Below, one piece after another: positions 47,250 through 61,800 of a stretch of 64,000 nt of DNA. The notes below the pieces were generated by a model. It did not search any database. It was not told the DNA's origin and worked only from the letters and a program-made list of their open reading frames with translations. This DNA is from Chrysomallon squamiferum (lineage: Eukaryota > Mollusca > Gastropoda > Neomphalida > Peltospiridae), in assembly GCA_012295275.1 (NCBI GenBank), contig CM022671.1, positions 10,607,237 through 10,671,236 on the forward strand, in the 5' to 3' direction. The translations under genes were made by a program, and so were the position numbers. Each line of letters begins with the position of its first letter. Within the stretch, counting starts at the first letter, position 1.

Positions 47250-49886
47250 TCAGTATACTATAAACAGAAATGGTTTCTAAATCAGTATATTTATATCAAT
47301 ATTTTATCATATATAAAATCATTAAAACAATATTTAAGGTATTCTCTTTTAAACACATTATTTTAGTTATAATAACTAAGGCAGCTACTTAATTAAATAA
47401 TAAAAACATGAAATTGAAATCTCATACTTGTTAGTTATTAGAAATAGCCACAGCAATGCTTTATATTTGAAATAATGTCACCTAGCTTGAAATTCATGTT
47501 TTACTATAATTACTTTACAAAATGTTACTGCATGAAATATAGAATAATTACTGATATATATCCTTAAGTATTTAAACCATGAACAATAAAAAAAATTCGA
47601 ATTCTAATAATAATACTAATAATAATACTAATAATATATCTTTGAAAAGTAAACATGACATTAAAATTTACTATTTTGTAAAAAGTTTAATTTTAATTTT
47701 AAATGCAATATTTATAAGTATTCTAGCTAACATTAAGTAAATGATAATATGATGAAAAAAGTAAATATATCACCATAGAATATAAATTTTATACCTGTCA
47801 GGGATTAGAAATAAGCACATCAGACAAAGTTGTAAATTTTAATGTTAATTTATTTTCTTGTTTGAAACAGAGATTTTTAAACTGACAATGATTTCACTTT
47901 TCATTTGTAACTTTTTTTGTATTGCTGCTTTAAATAATAATGATAAGAATGAAACTTTAAAATATATTGAAAATGTAACTAAATTACCCCATATTAAATA
48001 AAGTATATATATATAATTTTTTAAGGTTTACTTTCTGTTTTAATATGTAATGACTTAAAGGGATATGTAGACTATAATCCCCAACTGTTTTGGTATTACA
48101 GCACACTTGGCTGGTCAACCAGCATATTGACGCATGACAGTTCAAAACTTATAATGTTTGTTTTCTTACAAATGAAAATATAATGAGCATACTGCAGCCT
48201 TCTCAAGATTTTATTGATAAATTTAAACAAAACATATCACTGTTATGCTCCCCATTGGTGGAAGTGTCATATTTACACACCAGGCATATCAGATTATGGA
48301 TGTAACCTTTCTATCTGTTTATCAATTAGTGCAGCATAGCAAGTGTTTGATAAGTAAAATGTTAATGTGATAAATTTAATGTTTTGAAGACACCTATCAT
48401 TCTGAATCTAAATCGATAAATTGAAATAAAATGAGAAGTGAAAGCTCTCCAATGATCTGTCTGCCCCACAGGAGTAATGAATGTATTCCAGATTATTCAC
48501 TGGTCATTCACTGCTACTGCACAGACCATCACAGAGTAGAAAGACTTGTCCTGTTAGGCAAGAGAAATAGACAAAAGATTTTTCAAAGTTATTATTATTA
48601 AATCTCTGATGATCTGTCTGCCCTACAGGAAAAATGACACCATTCCAGTTATCTACTGGTCAGTCACTATTCCTGACCAGATCATCAAAGAATTAAAATA
48701 TTTTAAGTTTACATTAGATTAGAGTGCATTAAACAGTTTTTGTTTTAAATTTTATTATTATTCCTTTTTTGTTTTTCTTTATCTAGTGCTTCTTAAATAC
48801 CTCTTGCATGGATGCGCAAGTGAAATTAACTACCAAGAAATATAAATCTATAATTTTAATTGTACAATTTGTTAACTTACTGAAATTTTAGTAGACATTT
48901 TCAAATAACTGGAATTATCAGTAAATATGACACTCATCAATGAACAGACAGGAGGGTGGAGACAATCCCTATCTAAGATGGATGTCAGCAAACAGGATAG
49001 TCATGCGTCAGAATATCAGGAATGAGACTGCATTACCAGGACTGTTTCTACCTAGCATGGATTATCAACTACAGGGCACAGTTTGGGCAATGATATTGGA
49101 ATGCCTTAAACCTGCTGAAAAAATGGACACCACCCATCTAGTATTGTTGATTTTTCTAAACAATTTTTAGTTTTCATTTTTTGTTTAAAGCAATGATTAG
49201 AGAAATGAATTAAAAAAAAGAAAAAAAGAAAAAAGAAATAAAAAGAAATTAAAAAAAGAAAACAACATGATATGAAAAACATAAATTCCCCACTATGCTT
49301 TTATGACTGTAAAGTTTCATATGAAGTTATATCAATAAGTTCCAAAGTGTTTATTTATTTCACATTTTGTTTATTTCTGTACCTGTATTACATCTACCCA
49401 ACTGTTTATTTCAGCTACCAATGTAAGAGTTTAAATAACAGAACATTTAAATCAGATGTGCTTATTTCTAATAACTAAGTCAATTTATATTCAGTAGTTT
49501 TACTATAGTTATTACTATTAACCATCAACTTCAATATTAAATACAAGGAAAAGAAAAGAAGTAAAAATAGATGCATTTGTTCCACAATATCCTAGACTGT
49601 TCAGTGGAAGCATTTTCAATAGATTTCCAAAACTAACATTTAAATGATGCAATGGTTGGTAAGCTTTTTTTGAAGAAACTAATGCTATTTCTTTTCATTT
49701 ATTTTCATAGATATCTGAGAATATCAAAATGGTAAAATTTATATCAGATGTCCTTGTTTTTTTTAACTAACATTACCTCTGTTCAGTTATTTTATTAAAG
49801 TAACCAACAACTGAATGAAATCTGAATGAAAATGTACTTGTTTATAACAATATCCATGATACCTATGTGTTTAAATTTTTAAATTC

Positions 49887-49921
<35 letters not shown>

Positions 49922-50070
49922 TTATAATACTTCTAAATATACAAGCTGTCTTCTGTTTAGTTGTTTATTTTGGACTAATGTCAAAAGAGCGGTCTCTGAG
50001 TTTATACAATCCTCAGTTTAAATCAGATGTGCTTATTTCCAGTAATCTGATCAACTTCTATTCAACTGTT
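47250..50070 (+). repeat. Ancient direct duplication within the arm, unit 2
   Basis: This is the second unit of the pair. In both units a ~120-bp motif starting GATCTGTCTGCCC occurs twice (44998 and 45117; 48452 and 48610), a nested repeat. Confidence 0.7.
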
Positions 50071-51200
50071 TAATTATATAATAATTTTAATAAAATTTAT
50101 GCCAGCTATAAAAATAATTCTAACAATACTTAGCATTTCATCACTGTACACAATTTAAATAATGTAATGTCTGGTGAGCTTCTTTAAAGAAAGTAATGTT
50201 ATTTCTTTAATTTTGTCTTTTTTTGTCCAAATGTTATAAATATCCACCCATTAAGAATATCAATCTGGTTAAATTTATATCAGGTGTACTTATTTCTTTT
50301 AACATTACCTCTGTCCAGTTAGTTTATTAAAGTATCCAAAAACTGAATTCAGTCGAGTAAAATGTATTTGTTTCTAACACTATCCATCATGCCTATGTGT
50401 TTAAATTTTAAATTTTATTTAAATATTTATTTATTTATTTGTTTATTTATTGATATTTATTTATTTATTTATTATATAATGTATCTAAATAAACAAGCTG
50501 TCTTGTCTTTGGCTGCTTATTTATGATTTCTATCACAAAAACTAACTGTCTCTGATTTTATATAATACACTTTAAATCAAATGTGAATATTTCCAGTAAC
50601 CAGCCCAACTTCTATTCTACTCTGCTGTTATATAAGAATTTTAGTACAATTTATATCAGGTGTACTTATTTCTTTTAACTAACATTACCTCTGTCCAGTT
50701 GTTTTATTAAAGTATCCAAATGTATTTGTTTCTAACAATATCCAACATGTCTATGTGTTTAAATTTTAAACTTTATTTATTTAAATTTTATTTATTATAT
50801 AATGTATCTAAATAAACAAGCTGTCTTCTCTTTAGTTGCTTATTTATGAATTCTATGAGAACAGCTGTCTCTGTTTTATATAATACAGTTTAAATCAAAT
50901 GTGCTTATTTGCAGTAACCAGCCCACTTCTGTTCTACTCTTTTCTTACATAATTTTAGTAAAATGTATGTTTGGTGTACTTATTTCTAGTAACTAGGATC
51001 GCCTCTGTTCAGTTGTTTTGTCTGAGTTGCCAACAACAGAATTAAATAATGTTTCTAAATAATCATGCTGTCTTCTCCTTAGTTGCCCTTTTATGATTTC
51101 TATCACAACAGCTGTCTCTGATTTTATATAATACACAGTTTAAATCAAATGTGCTTATTTCCAGTAACCAGCCCAACTTCTATTCTACTTTTTTCTACAT
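49720..51200 (+). repeat. ~250-320-bp satellite-like array
   Basis: Units share AAATCAAATGTGCTTATTTC, then CAGTAACCAGCCC, a TATTTA-rich part and AAACAAGCTGTCTTCTCTTT. Starts lie near 50012, 50575, 50892 and 51134, with related half-units at 49741, 50277, 50651 and 50964. The inner end of the inverted repeat falls inside this array. Confidence 0.75.
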
Positions 51201-51651
51201 ATACGAGTTTCCCCCGAAATAAAAAGAAAAAGGAAAAAGAAAAGAAAAAATAGGACCCAAAAGTACCATGAAAATAAATCTATCCCACCAGTAAAACTGA
51301 AATAAACATCAACATGTTTGTACAAGTTATCATTTTGTTATTACATCCATATTTAAAATGTGTGGTCTGTACCTAATTTAGGTTTCTTCCTCGGGAATAT
51401 GTTTATTTGCATTAGAAGTGTGAAATCATTGTATTTGCTCTGTCAATCAAAACGTTATCTGACTTGTTTTTAATTGTGCAGAACAACTAGCCTGGTTCAC
51501 ATGATCCCTGCTGTTAAAGTGAAAGGTTTCTCCCCACCACTATACAAATGACAATATTTCAAATAAAAGTATACAAGACCAAATAGTACTAGCACTCTTT
51601 AGAATAGACAGACAGGCAGTTCCACGCCAATGTGTATTTTGTATTTAGATT

Positions 51652-51759
<108 letters not shown>

Positions 51760-52275
51760 GTTTAAGATCTACTTTCTACAAGTTACTATGATCGACATAT
51801 TTCTACTGTACATAATCAGTACAGCACACAATGTTAGGCAAAAACTTGAAAAAGAACAAAATAATTTGAAATGCTTTGATTGAAGTAAAATAAAATATAT
51901 AATTTGCAAATGCAAATATTCATCTTTGTTTAATGGTTACTTTTGTTTGTTTCTACTTGTTTTAACTTATTATTCATTTTCTCTTTTGTTTCTAAAAATG
52001 ACTAATTTTACAAACATCACTAAGAAAGACACTGAATGAATTAATGACTGTCCAACAAAATACAGGACACATGATTTTTCTTTAGTAGTTATATCAGAGA
52101 GAAGAAACTGTGTACTGCTAGATTAATCAGAGAAAACATATATGACTGAACATGATGAAAACAAGCAGACAAGTGCATGGCACAGGAGTTGAACACAGTA
52201 CAACCTGTGGATATTGCATATGACCACTTAAAACCATAAGAAGGGAAAAGGTTTAGATGAAGGCCAACAAGAGGA

Positions 52276-52500
52276 ATGGAATATGAAGGAATGGACTGGA
52301 CAAGGACTGGAAAGGTATTGGCTGCACGAAGACAAAACAAAAAGATTTTCAAACAATATGCTGAAGCTTTTTTCTCAACAATGGGAGCCTACATCAGTGA
52401 TACTGATGAAACAGCAAGAAATGTTTTAAATGGATCTTTCACAGACAGAAAAGCATGTATTACAATTTTGGGAACACCTCTAGATGACCCCTTGTTGTAA
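52276..52500 (+). CDS. Hypothetical ORF of 74 residues
   Basis: The composition is protein-like (for example DWTRTGKVLAARRQNKKIFK and SDTDETARNVLNG) and DNA here is less AT-rich than around it. There are no membrane segments and no recognised domain. It could be an exon or a transposon remnant. Confidence 0.3.
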   Translation: MEYEGMDWTRTGKVLAARRQNKKIFKQYAEAFFSTMGAYISDTDETARNVLNGSFTDRKACITILGTPLDDPLL

Positions 52501-53985
52501 ATGGAAATACTCTGTTGCTTTCAAAAGAAAACTGATCTTAACACAATTTTGAGCTTGACTCATTAAATACAACAACTGTGACAGGAATACAGTAATGTTC
52601 AGATACATGTTATTTATCTTTTGAAATTATAACTAATTTACAGTGAAAGAGGAATTAAAAAACCTCATTTTAACATTAACAGTTGGCTAGTTTTGTCACA
52701 CAGCAGACAGGATTGTTTCATAATAGCTCTTTACAACAAGAGCAAAGAACAAACCATGGCCTTTGATGAAACAAACAAGGGCCACTGGCTGGAATGGGGA
52801 AATACCAAATGTTTATACCCATGTGCAAGAAGCAGCAAAGGATAAATATCTATTAGTTCTAATAAAATATAAAAATGATGAAATCAAATAAGAGGAAATC
52901 AGAAAATAGTTTCAGTCTTGGGGCAAAATAACCCTAGAAAAAGCATCTGTTTTCCTTGCTACATGTCAAATTTTCTACTTCTTAATTCTAGCAATCAAGA
53001 AGAAGAGACAAAATGTTCTCAAAGAAAACTGTGGCAGTTTAACTTAATACTCTAAAGTTGTTGTTTTCTGAATGAAAACAAACCAACCTCATTTTTTTCA
53101 TAAAGATTCACTTATATTCTTTAAGATGTTTTTCAATATTGTTTCTATTGAAAAAGAGATCTTATCTTAGTATCATCTTGATGTCTAATGTTCTGCCACT
53201 GTAATTTTTTTTTCATAAATGCAATACATGTGTGGGTTTTGTGTGTTTGTGTGTGTTTTTTATTTAAGTGTTACATTTTCTTTTCATGATAATTTTAAAA
53301 AGTAAAAAAAAAGTAAAAGTAAATTTACACTACAAGGATTCTGTAAAAGAAATATTGGGAACAACAAAAGTTTTCTCCATTACTGGTTGTCACTTTTACT
53401 TGAATGTGCTTATGATACATAAGTGGATACTTTTGTAACATTTTATGTGTTCATACAAATGTATAACACTTTAAAGACAGTTTTACCTGAGAGATTACAG
53501 ATAATCTTAATGTAAACATGGAGGTGTGGAAAAAAAATACCACATTGAAATAATTTTTGAAAAGAAAAATTAAAATGTACCACTACTGATTTAACTACTT
53601 TTTTTTTCTTCAAAAAACAAAAAGACAGAAATAAAATAACACAATACATTTATCTATTGTACTATATGTATATCTTATTTGATACTGATTTTCTTTTCTC
53701 TTTCAAAATTGAGGTCTATTAATCTTATAATAAAACTGTAATTTTAAGTACACATATAGTAATTCTAAATAAAATAATAATGATAATAATAGTAATAATA
53801 ATAATAATAGGAATAATAATAATAGTACTAGTAGTAGTAGCAAACAAATAAATAAATTAAACTAAAATATTTTTATTTTCATAACAGAAAAAAGAAACAA
53901 GAAATAATCAATGTAAATAATAATAATAATAATAATAATAATTACAATAATAAAGATAATGATAAAAAAAAAATAATAATAATAA

Positions 53986-54017
<32 letters not shown>

Positions 54018-54964
54018 AATAAATAAATAAACTAAAATATTTTTAAGTTCATTTAAAGAATAATAATATTAATAATAACAATAATAAAAATAAATAAATA
54101 AACAAAATTTTTTTTTTTTTTTTTAAATAATGAAGTAAATTAAAGATTTTGAAAATCCATGTCAGAGAAAAAGAAAGAAAAAATAAATAAATATTAGGAT
54201 CAAAATTATAAATTTGAAACAAAAAAAAATACAAGTAAACACATTTTAACCAATCAAAGTAAAAAAAAAAATAATAATAAAAGTATTTAGAACTTTTTTA
54301 AACACAGCAATAAATGAAACTTCATTTGACTGATGAAAATACTAACATACTTGATACTAGGAATGCTAATTCTAACATTACAATAGCAATGTAGATAAAA
54401 TACAGCAATTCAGAAATTATCTCGACTTACTAATAACTGTGGCTTGCTCATTATTGCTTTGTTCACTTCCGTTCAAGCTTCCTTTTATAATGTCTTTTTC
54501 TTTCTTCTTTTTTTTCTACTGTTTTCTATCTTTTCTTCCTTATTTTAATTTTTGATGTTGATATTTTCACCATTTTCACAAATTTGGAGAAAGTTTGTCT
54601 CACCAATTCCTGTAATCAAAAAAATATATGTACATGTTACTATTCATGATTAAGAAGTTAGCAATAATAAATCAAAAATTGTTTTAATTTGTGAAACAAA
54701 CACAATTTCAAATATCAGTATATATTTATGGATGATGATTGAAAAAGATATTGGAGGTTTTTCAGTTTATTTTCCTGTTGTTTATTTGTTTCTTTGTTTC
54801 TTTGTTTCTTCTTAATTGATGAGATTTATATAATTGTTATAAAAATTTAGATTTTCTTAAAGAAATATTTATAGAAAATAAGAGTTTTATGCAAAATGAA
54901 ACTGTTTATACTATTTTACAAAGTGTACTCTTTCAAGAAATAAAATAGTTTTTTTATTACTTAC

Positions 54965-55077
54965 TGTTCATACAAGCCACAGTAAGTATATGCACATGTT
55001 GTTTGTGCATGTATTTTGTAGACAGCATCTGTTTTCTGCTTTGCTTGTGCTTTATATTCTTTCTGAAGCTTCATAAT
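54965..55077 (-). CDS. Internal exon of an unidentified gene
   Basis: The 113-bp exon has a strong acceptor (ATTTTACAG) and donor (GTAAGT). It reads IMKLQKEYKAQAKQKTDAVY and then KIHAQTTCAYTYCGLYE, a helical start and a small Cys-containing end, phase 0 to 2. Joined to the next AG at about 54617 it would end quickly (Q-N-W-stop), so the last exon is uncertain. Upstream exons would lie towards the gap at 55610 and are not visible. Confidence 0.5.
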
Positions 55078-55609
55078 CTGTAAAATAAAATAAAAATAAA
55101 CAATAATAAATGATGATTAATTTTAGAAATCTTTAATGTTAAAACAGTTTTCACATATTTTATCAATTCAGAAAACTACTTTATTTTTATGAAAGAATTT
55201 AAAGCCATGTGCAGTTCTAAGCATCCAGTCAACAGTCTTGTATAATAACATTATGCACGACTGACAGACCAACAGGCATCAAACCGTATCTCAAAATTCC
55301 ATTAAATCTGCTTTTTACTAGTGTAGCCATGACAATGACAACTTATCAACACAAACAGTATTTTGGCTTTCTGTGACTGATGATACTAAAACATGCGCAG
55401 TATATGGTAATTAATTGCAAATAAGATAGTTAATTTTCATCCCCTGAAATGGCCTTAAAGGCTGAATACAAGCAATAACAGAAAATGAGTTGTATCAGCT
55501 TATGTATTTGAATGAATTTGTAACATAAAATAAGATTACAACTATATAATTACCACTGTAATAGCAGAAATTAATTTTATGACAGAAATATAGCATGCAA
55601 GTTCATTTT
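55078..55609. other. Presumed intron running into the gap
   Basis: No exon or repeat is seen up to the N run. The sequence does not continue the inverted repeat, whose end is therefore hidden in the gap. Confidence 0.4.
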
Positions 55610-55809
55610 NNNNNNNNNNNNNNNNNNNNNNNNNNNNNNNNNNNNNNNNNNNNNNNNNNNNNNNNNNNNNNNNNNNNNNNNNNNNNNNNNNNNNNNNNNN
55701 NNNNNNNNNNNNNNNNNNNNNNNNNNNNNNNNNNNNNNNNNNNNNNNNNNNNNNNNNNNNNNNNNNNNNNNNNNNNNNNNNNNNNNNNNNNNNNNNNNNN
55801 NNNNNNNNN
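55610..55809. other. Assembly gap of exactly 200 N
   Basis: This is a second placeholder gap of the same size as the first. The inverted-repeat right arm starts at the first real base after it. Confidence 0.99.
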
Positions 55810-58800
55810 TTACTGGAAATAAGCACATTTGATTTAAAGTGTATTATATAAAATCACAGACAGTTAGTTTTTGTGATAGAAATCATAAATAAGCAGCGAA
55901 AGAGAAGACAGCTTGTTTATTTAGATACATTATATAATAAATAAATAAATAAATAAATATAAATAAATAAACAAATAAATAAATTAATAAATAAATATAA
56001 ATAAATAAACAAATGAATAAATAAATATATAAATAATTTTTAAAATTTAAACACATAGGCATGATGGATAGTGTTAGAAACAAGTACATTTTTGTTCAGA
56101 TTTCATTCAGTTGTTGGTTTAATAAAATAACTGAACAGAAGTAATGTTAGTTAAAAGAAACATGCACATCTGATATAAATTTTACCATTTTGATATTCTC
56201 AGATATTTATGAAAATAAATGAAAAGAAATAGCATTAGTTTCTTCAAAAAAAGCTTCCTAACCATTGCATCATTTAAATGTTAGTTTTGGAAATCTATTG
56301 AAAATGCTTCCACTGAACAGTCTAGGATATTGTGGAACAAATGCATCTATTTTTACTTCTTTTCTTTTCCTTGTATTTAATATTGAAGTTGATGGTTAAT
56401 AGTAATAATTATAGTAAAACTACTGAATATAAATTGAGTTAGTTATTAGAAATAAGCACATCTGATTTAAATGTTCTGTTATTTAAACTCTTACATTGGT
56501 AGCTGAAATAAACAGCTGAATAGATGTAATACAGGTACAGAGATAAACGAAATGTGAAATAAATAAACACTTTGGAACTTATTGATATAACTTCACGGGA
56601 AACTTTACAGTCATAAAAGCATAGTGGGGAATTTATGTTTTTCATATCATGTTGTTTTCTTTTTTTAATTTCTTTTTATTTCTTTTTTCTTTTTTCTTTT
56701 TTTTAATTCATTTCTATAATCATTGCTTAAAACAAAAAATGAAAACTAAAAATTGTTTAGAAAAAATCAACAACACTAGATGGGTGGTGTCCATATTTTC
56801 AGCAGGTTTAAGGCATTCCAATACCATTGCCCAAACTGTGCCCTGTAGTTGATAATCCATCCTAGGCAGAAACAGTCCTGGTAATGCAGTCTCATTCCTG
56901 ATATTCTGACGCATGACTATCCTGTTTGCTGACATCCATTTTAGATAGGGATTGTCTCCACCCTCCTGTCTGTTCATTGATGAGTGTCATATTTACTGAT
57001 AATTCCAGTTATTTGAAAATGTCTACTAAAATTTCAGTAAGTTAACAAATTGTACAATTAAAATTATAGCTTTATATTTCTTGGTAGTTAATTTCGCTTA
57101 AACATCCATGCAAGAGGTATTTAAGAAGCACTAGATAAAGAAAAACAAAAGGAATAATAATAAAATTTAAAACAAAAACTGTTTAATGCACTCTAATGTA
57201 ATGTAAACTTAAAATATTTAATTCTTTGATGATCTGGTCAGGAATAGTGACTGACCAGTAGATAACTGGAATGGTGTCATTTTTCCTGTAGGGCAGACAG
57301 ATCATCAGAGATTTAATAATAATAACTTTGAAAAATCTTTTGTCTATTTCTCTTGCCTAACAGCACAAGTCTTTCTACTCTGTGATGGTCTGTGCAGTAG
57401 CAGTGAATGACCAGTGAATAATCTGGAATACATTCATTACTCCTGTGGGGCAGACAGATCATTGGAGAGCTTTCACTTCTCATTTTATTCCAATTTATCA
57501 ATTTAGATTCAGAATGATAGGTGTCTTCAAAACATTAAATTTATCACATAAACATTTTACTTATCAAACACTTGCTATGCTGCACTAATTGATAAACAGA
57601 TAGAAGGGTTACATCCATAATCTGATATGCCTAGTGTGTAAATATGACACTTCCACCAATGGGGAGCATAACAGTGATATGTTTTGTTTAAATTTATCAA
57701 TAAAATCTTGAGAAAGTGCAGTATGCTCATTATATTTTCATTTGTAAGAAAACAAACATTATAAGTTTTGAACTGTCATGCGTCAATATGCTGGTTGACC
57801 AGCCAAGTGTGCTGTAATACCAAAACAGTTGGGGATTATAGTCTACATATCCCTTTAAGTCATTACATATTAAAACAGAAAGTAAACCTTAAAAAATTAT
57901 ATATATATACTTTATTTAATATGGGGTAATTTAGTTACATTTTCAATATATTTTAAAGTTTCATTCTTATCATTATTATTTAAAGCAGCAATACAAAAAA
58001 AGTTACAAATGAAAAGGGAAATCATTGTCAGTTTAAAAATCTCTTTGTTTCAAACAAGAAAATAAATTAACATTAAAATTTACAACTTTGTCTGATGTGC
58101 TTATTTCTAATCCCTGACAGGTATAACATTTATATTCTATGGTGATATAATTACTTTTTTCATCATATTATCATTTACTTAATGTTAGCTAGAATACTTA
58201 TAAATATTGCATTTAAAATTAAAATTAAACTTTTTACAAAATAGTAAATTTTAATGTCATGTTTACTTTTCAAAGATATATTATTAGTATTATTATTAGT
58301 ATTATTATTATAATTAGAATTTTTTTTTTTGTTCATGATTTAAATACTTAAGGATATATATCAGTAATTATTCTATATTTCATGCAGTAACATTTTGTAA
58401 AGTAATTATAGTAAAACATGAATTTCAAGCTAGGTGACATTATTTCAAATATAAAACATTGCTGTGGCTATTTCTAATAACTAACAAGTATGAGATTTCA
58501 ATTTAATGTTTTTATTATTTAATTAAGTAGCTGCCTTAGTTATTATAACTAAAATAATGTGTTTAAAAGAGAATACCTTAAATATTGTTTTAATGATTTT
58601 ATATATGATAAAATATTGATATAAATATACTGATTTAGAAACCATTTCTGTTTATAGTATACTGAAATGAATGAATGAATGCTTTTTTCTCTTTCTTTTT
58701 TTCTAAGAAATAAAGAAAAGAAAAGAAACGAAAAGAAAAGAACTAATAGTAGCTACTTTATGGAAAATCTATATAATATCTATAAGTAAAAGAATAAAGT

Positions 58801-61800
58801 ATTAAATATTAATGTTAATTTAGTTTTATAAAATATAATACAGAACATGCATTAAAAAGTTTTTAGTTGATGAGTTGTTTATGTAAACATTATGACAATA
58901 AGAATGACAATAAATTCAATGAATCGATGAAACAAATTTAGGCATTTTGCACTGTAGAAAAATGTAAGGGGAATTTTCCAAAAATTTAAAATGATGAATA
59001 CAGAAGAAAACAAAGAAAAGTAATATAAGATTGAGGTTTTAAATGGATTATTTGTAAAAAAAAAAAAAATAATAAAAAAAAAAAAAAATCATTGAGTAGA
59101 AATTACTGATTCTGTGTAAAGCAAAATCAAAGAAAAGGAATGTTTTCCAGCCTTAGAAATAAATACAGATTTAGATATCCTATTCATTTTTTTAAAGCAA
59201 TTCAAAATTATTTAGGATAGGTATTAGCAGACGATAGTATTTAATCTCTTGAGTAGCTGCAGTATCTGCTATACTGGTCAGGTTTGACTTCCCATGTACA
59301 AACACTGACAGATTAGTTGTCACTGTACAAATTCCAGTGAATTTCCTCATTGTCATCAGTCCTATACTGGATATCATCTACTTCTAACATATGTTTGCAT
59401 TAGATAAACACTTGGTAGTGAAGAGGTTAAATTCTGGGTACACTGTTACTGGTAATGGTTGCAATAGTTTCTAAATAATTTCAGTCCTCAGGGAACAGAT
59501 ATTTAATAAGCATTTAGTAAACAATAAAAGTATATTTAATATAATGTGAACTAACAGTTAAAACATTTTAATTCTCAGACAATCTGGGCAGGAGACAGAT
59601 CAGCAGATTTATTATATAAAATAATAATTACTGATAATGGTTGTAATATAACTGAAAAGAAGTTAGGTTACTGAATAAAAATAAGTTCATCAGATTTAAA
59701 CTTTATGGTATTCAAGTTCTGGTTTCTATAATCTAGCAAGTGAATAGAAGTGAAGTTAGTAGAAATAAATACATCCGAGTTAGATTTATATTTTCAGTAA
59801 GGGTTTGGAGTTCACTAACAATTCGTGTAAACCAACACATAAACAGTCATCAGTGAAAAACAAAACAAAGAAAAATAAAAAGTAATAACACTAAATACTA
59901 AAAGCAATTGAATAGCAGATAGATAGTTATTTGGGAGCTTTAAAATTTATATATAATAAAGAATTAAACATGAAAAAATGCTCACAAGATGGAAAGAAAG
60001 ATCTTTGTATTAAGTTTAAATTGTTGGTTACCGTAGTAAAGTATCTGAACTGAAGTAATGTTAATTACTAGTAATAAGTACATCTGGCATAAATTTTACT
60101 TTTTTGAAATTCTCAATTACAATATGTAGATTAAATTAAACAAAAGGAAATAATATTAGTGTTTTTTTTAAAAGATCAACAAACTTGACATTATTTAAAT
60201 TATGTACAGTGATGAAATACTAAGTACTGTTAGATTTATTTTAATGTATTCTACGTTTGGCCATTCAACACAAACCAAGAATAGTCTCGGTTTCTTTTAA
60301 CAATCATTGATGAGATCAGACTCATGCACACTTTTTGATATTTTTAAGCAATGTTGCATTTTGTAATACTATATTTATAAATTCAGAAGTTTCTAATCAG
60401 ATCTATAAAATTCAACAGATAAAACTATTATATAAGAAAACAGTTGAACGAAAGCTGAGTTGGTTGCTTGAAATAAGCACATTTCATTAAAGCTGTGCCC
60501 CATAAATGGTGTAACCACCCTAGATAAAACAGTCCTGTGAATGTAGTCTAATCCCTGATAATTCTGATGCTTGACTATCGTGTTTTGCTGACCTTTTGAA
60601 ACATCCATTTTAGATTGTGATTGTTTCCACCCTCCTGTCTGCTGATTGATGTGTGTCATACTTACTGATAATTCTGGTTCTTATTTGAAAATGTCTACTA
60701 AAATTTCAATTTTGATATCAAATTCTACTATCAAAATCATAGATTCATATTTCTTGCTAGTTAATTTCATTTGTGCATTCATACAAGAGGTATCTAAGAA
60801 GCACTAGATAAAAAATAATAAGAAAAAAAAAAAAACAATAATAAAATTAAAAAAAAAAAAAAAAAACTTTTTAATGCACTGTTTAAGAAGCACTGCAAAA
60901 AGAAACTGTTAAAAAAACTGTTTAATTAAACTTAAATATTTTAATTCTTTGATGATCTGGGCAGGAATAGTGACTGACTGATACATAACTGGAATGAATG
61001 ACGTTATTGTTCCTGTAGGGCAGACAGATCACCAGAGAATTACAGCACAATTCTTTCTTCTCTATGATGGTCTGTGCAGTAGCAGTGAATGACCAGAGAA
61101 TAATCTGGAACAAATTCATTACTCCTGTGGGGCAGACAGATCATTGTAGAGCTTTCACTTTTAACTGTGGTACAGTACCAGTCTCCTCATTAAGATTCAG
61201 TCTGATAAGTATCTATTAGAACATAAGTATGTTTATAGTATTAGCATTTTACTTATTAAGTGCTTACTATGATGCACTAATTGTTAAGCACATAGAACAG
61301 TGAGAGCCAGAATTTAACATCCCTAATCTGTAAATATGACACTTTTCCTCCAGTGAATAGGATGATGGTGGCATGGTTTTTGAATCTTTGAATTTAGTAT
61401 TTCAGTTTTGCATTTTTTTAATTTATTTATTTATTTATGACAAAAACCATATTAAATTACTGATAATTATCTGGTGAAATCTTACATGCCTAAACCATGT
61501 AATCATAATTATTGTATTGGAATGGTAAAATTCCCCATATAATATTTGCTTCAAATTAACTAATATTTCCTATTTTAAAATAACAATATTACAATTTCAG
61601 TAATGAGCTAGGTTATGTAATATATACTGATTTGGAGAGGTTAAAATACATATATTCCATGAATATTTTTTTAATATTAAAAGATGTTACTAGGTGTTAA
61701 TTGTTTAAATTTTACAGCTTTTTCTGATGTGCTTATTTCAAATTGCCAACAAGTTTAAGATTTCTATGCTACTGTGATATATTTGTTTTTTCATATTTCA

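Larger units (their letters stand above)
42186..50602 (+). repeat. 8.4-kb inverted repeat, left arm
   Basis: It pairs with 55810-64000 in reverse complement, a few percent different. Position 42186 matches base 64000, so the pairing runs to the window edge and may extend further. The arm is composed of older repeats and holds no supported gene. Short open frames in it (for example 45027-45236, 48940-49170) occur in both arms and lack domains. Confidence 0.92.

Noticed and set aside
48940-49170. Frame mirrored at 56720-56977, with a diverged relative near 45440
   Set aside because: Relatives in the older duplicate carry indels and stops, as expected of non-coding repeat.
50603-51200. Possible continuation of the inverted repeat past 50602
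   Set aside because: Bases before the second gap (55078-55609) do not match it; the end is hidden by the gap.
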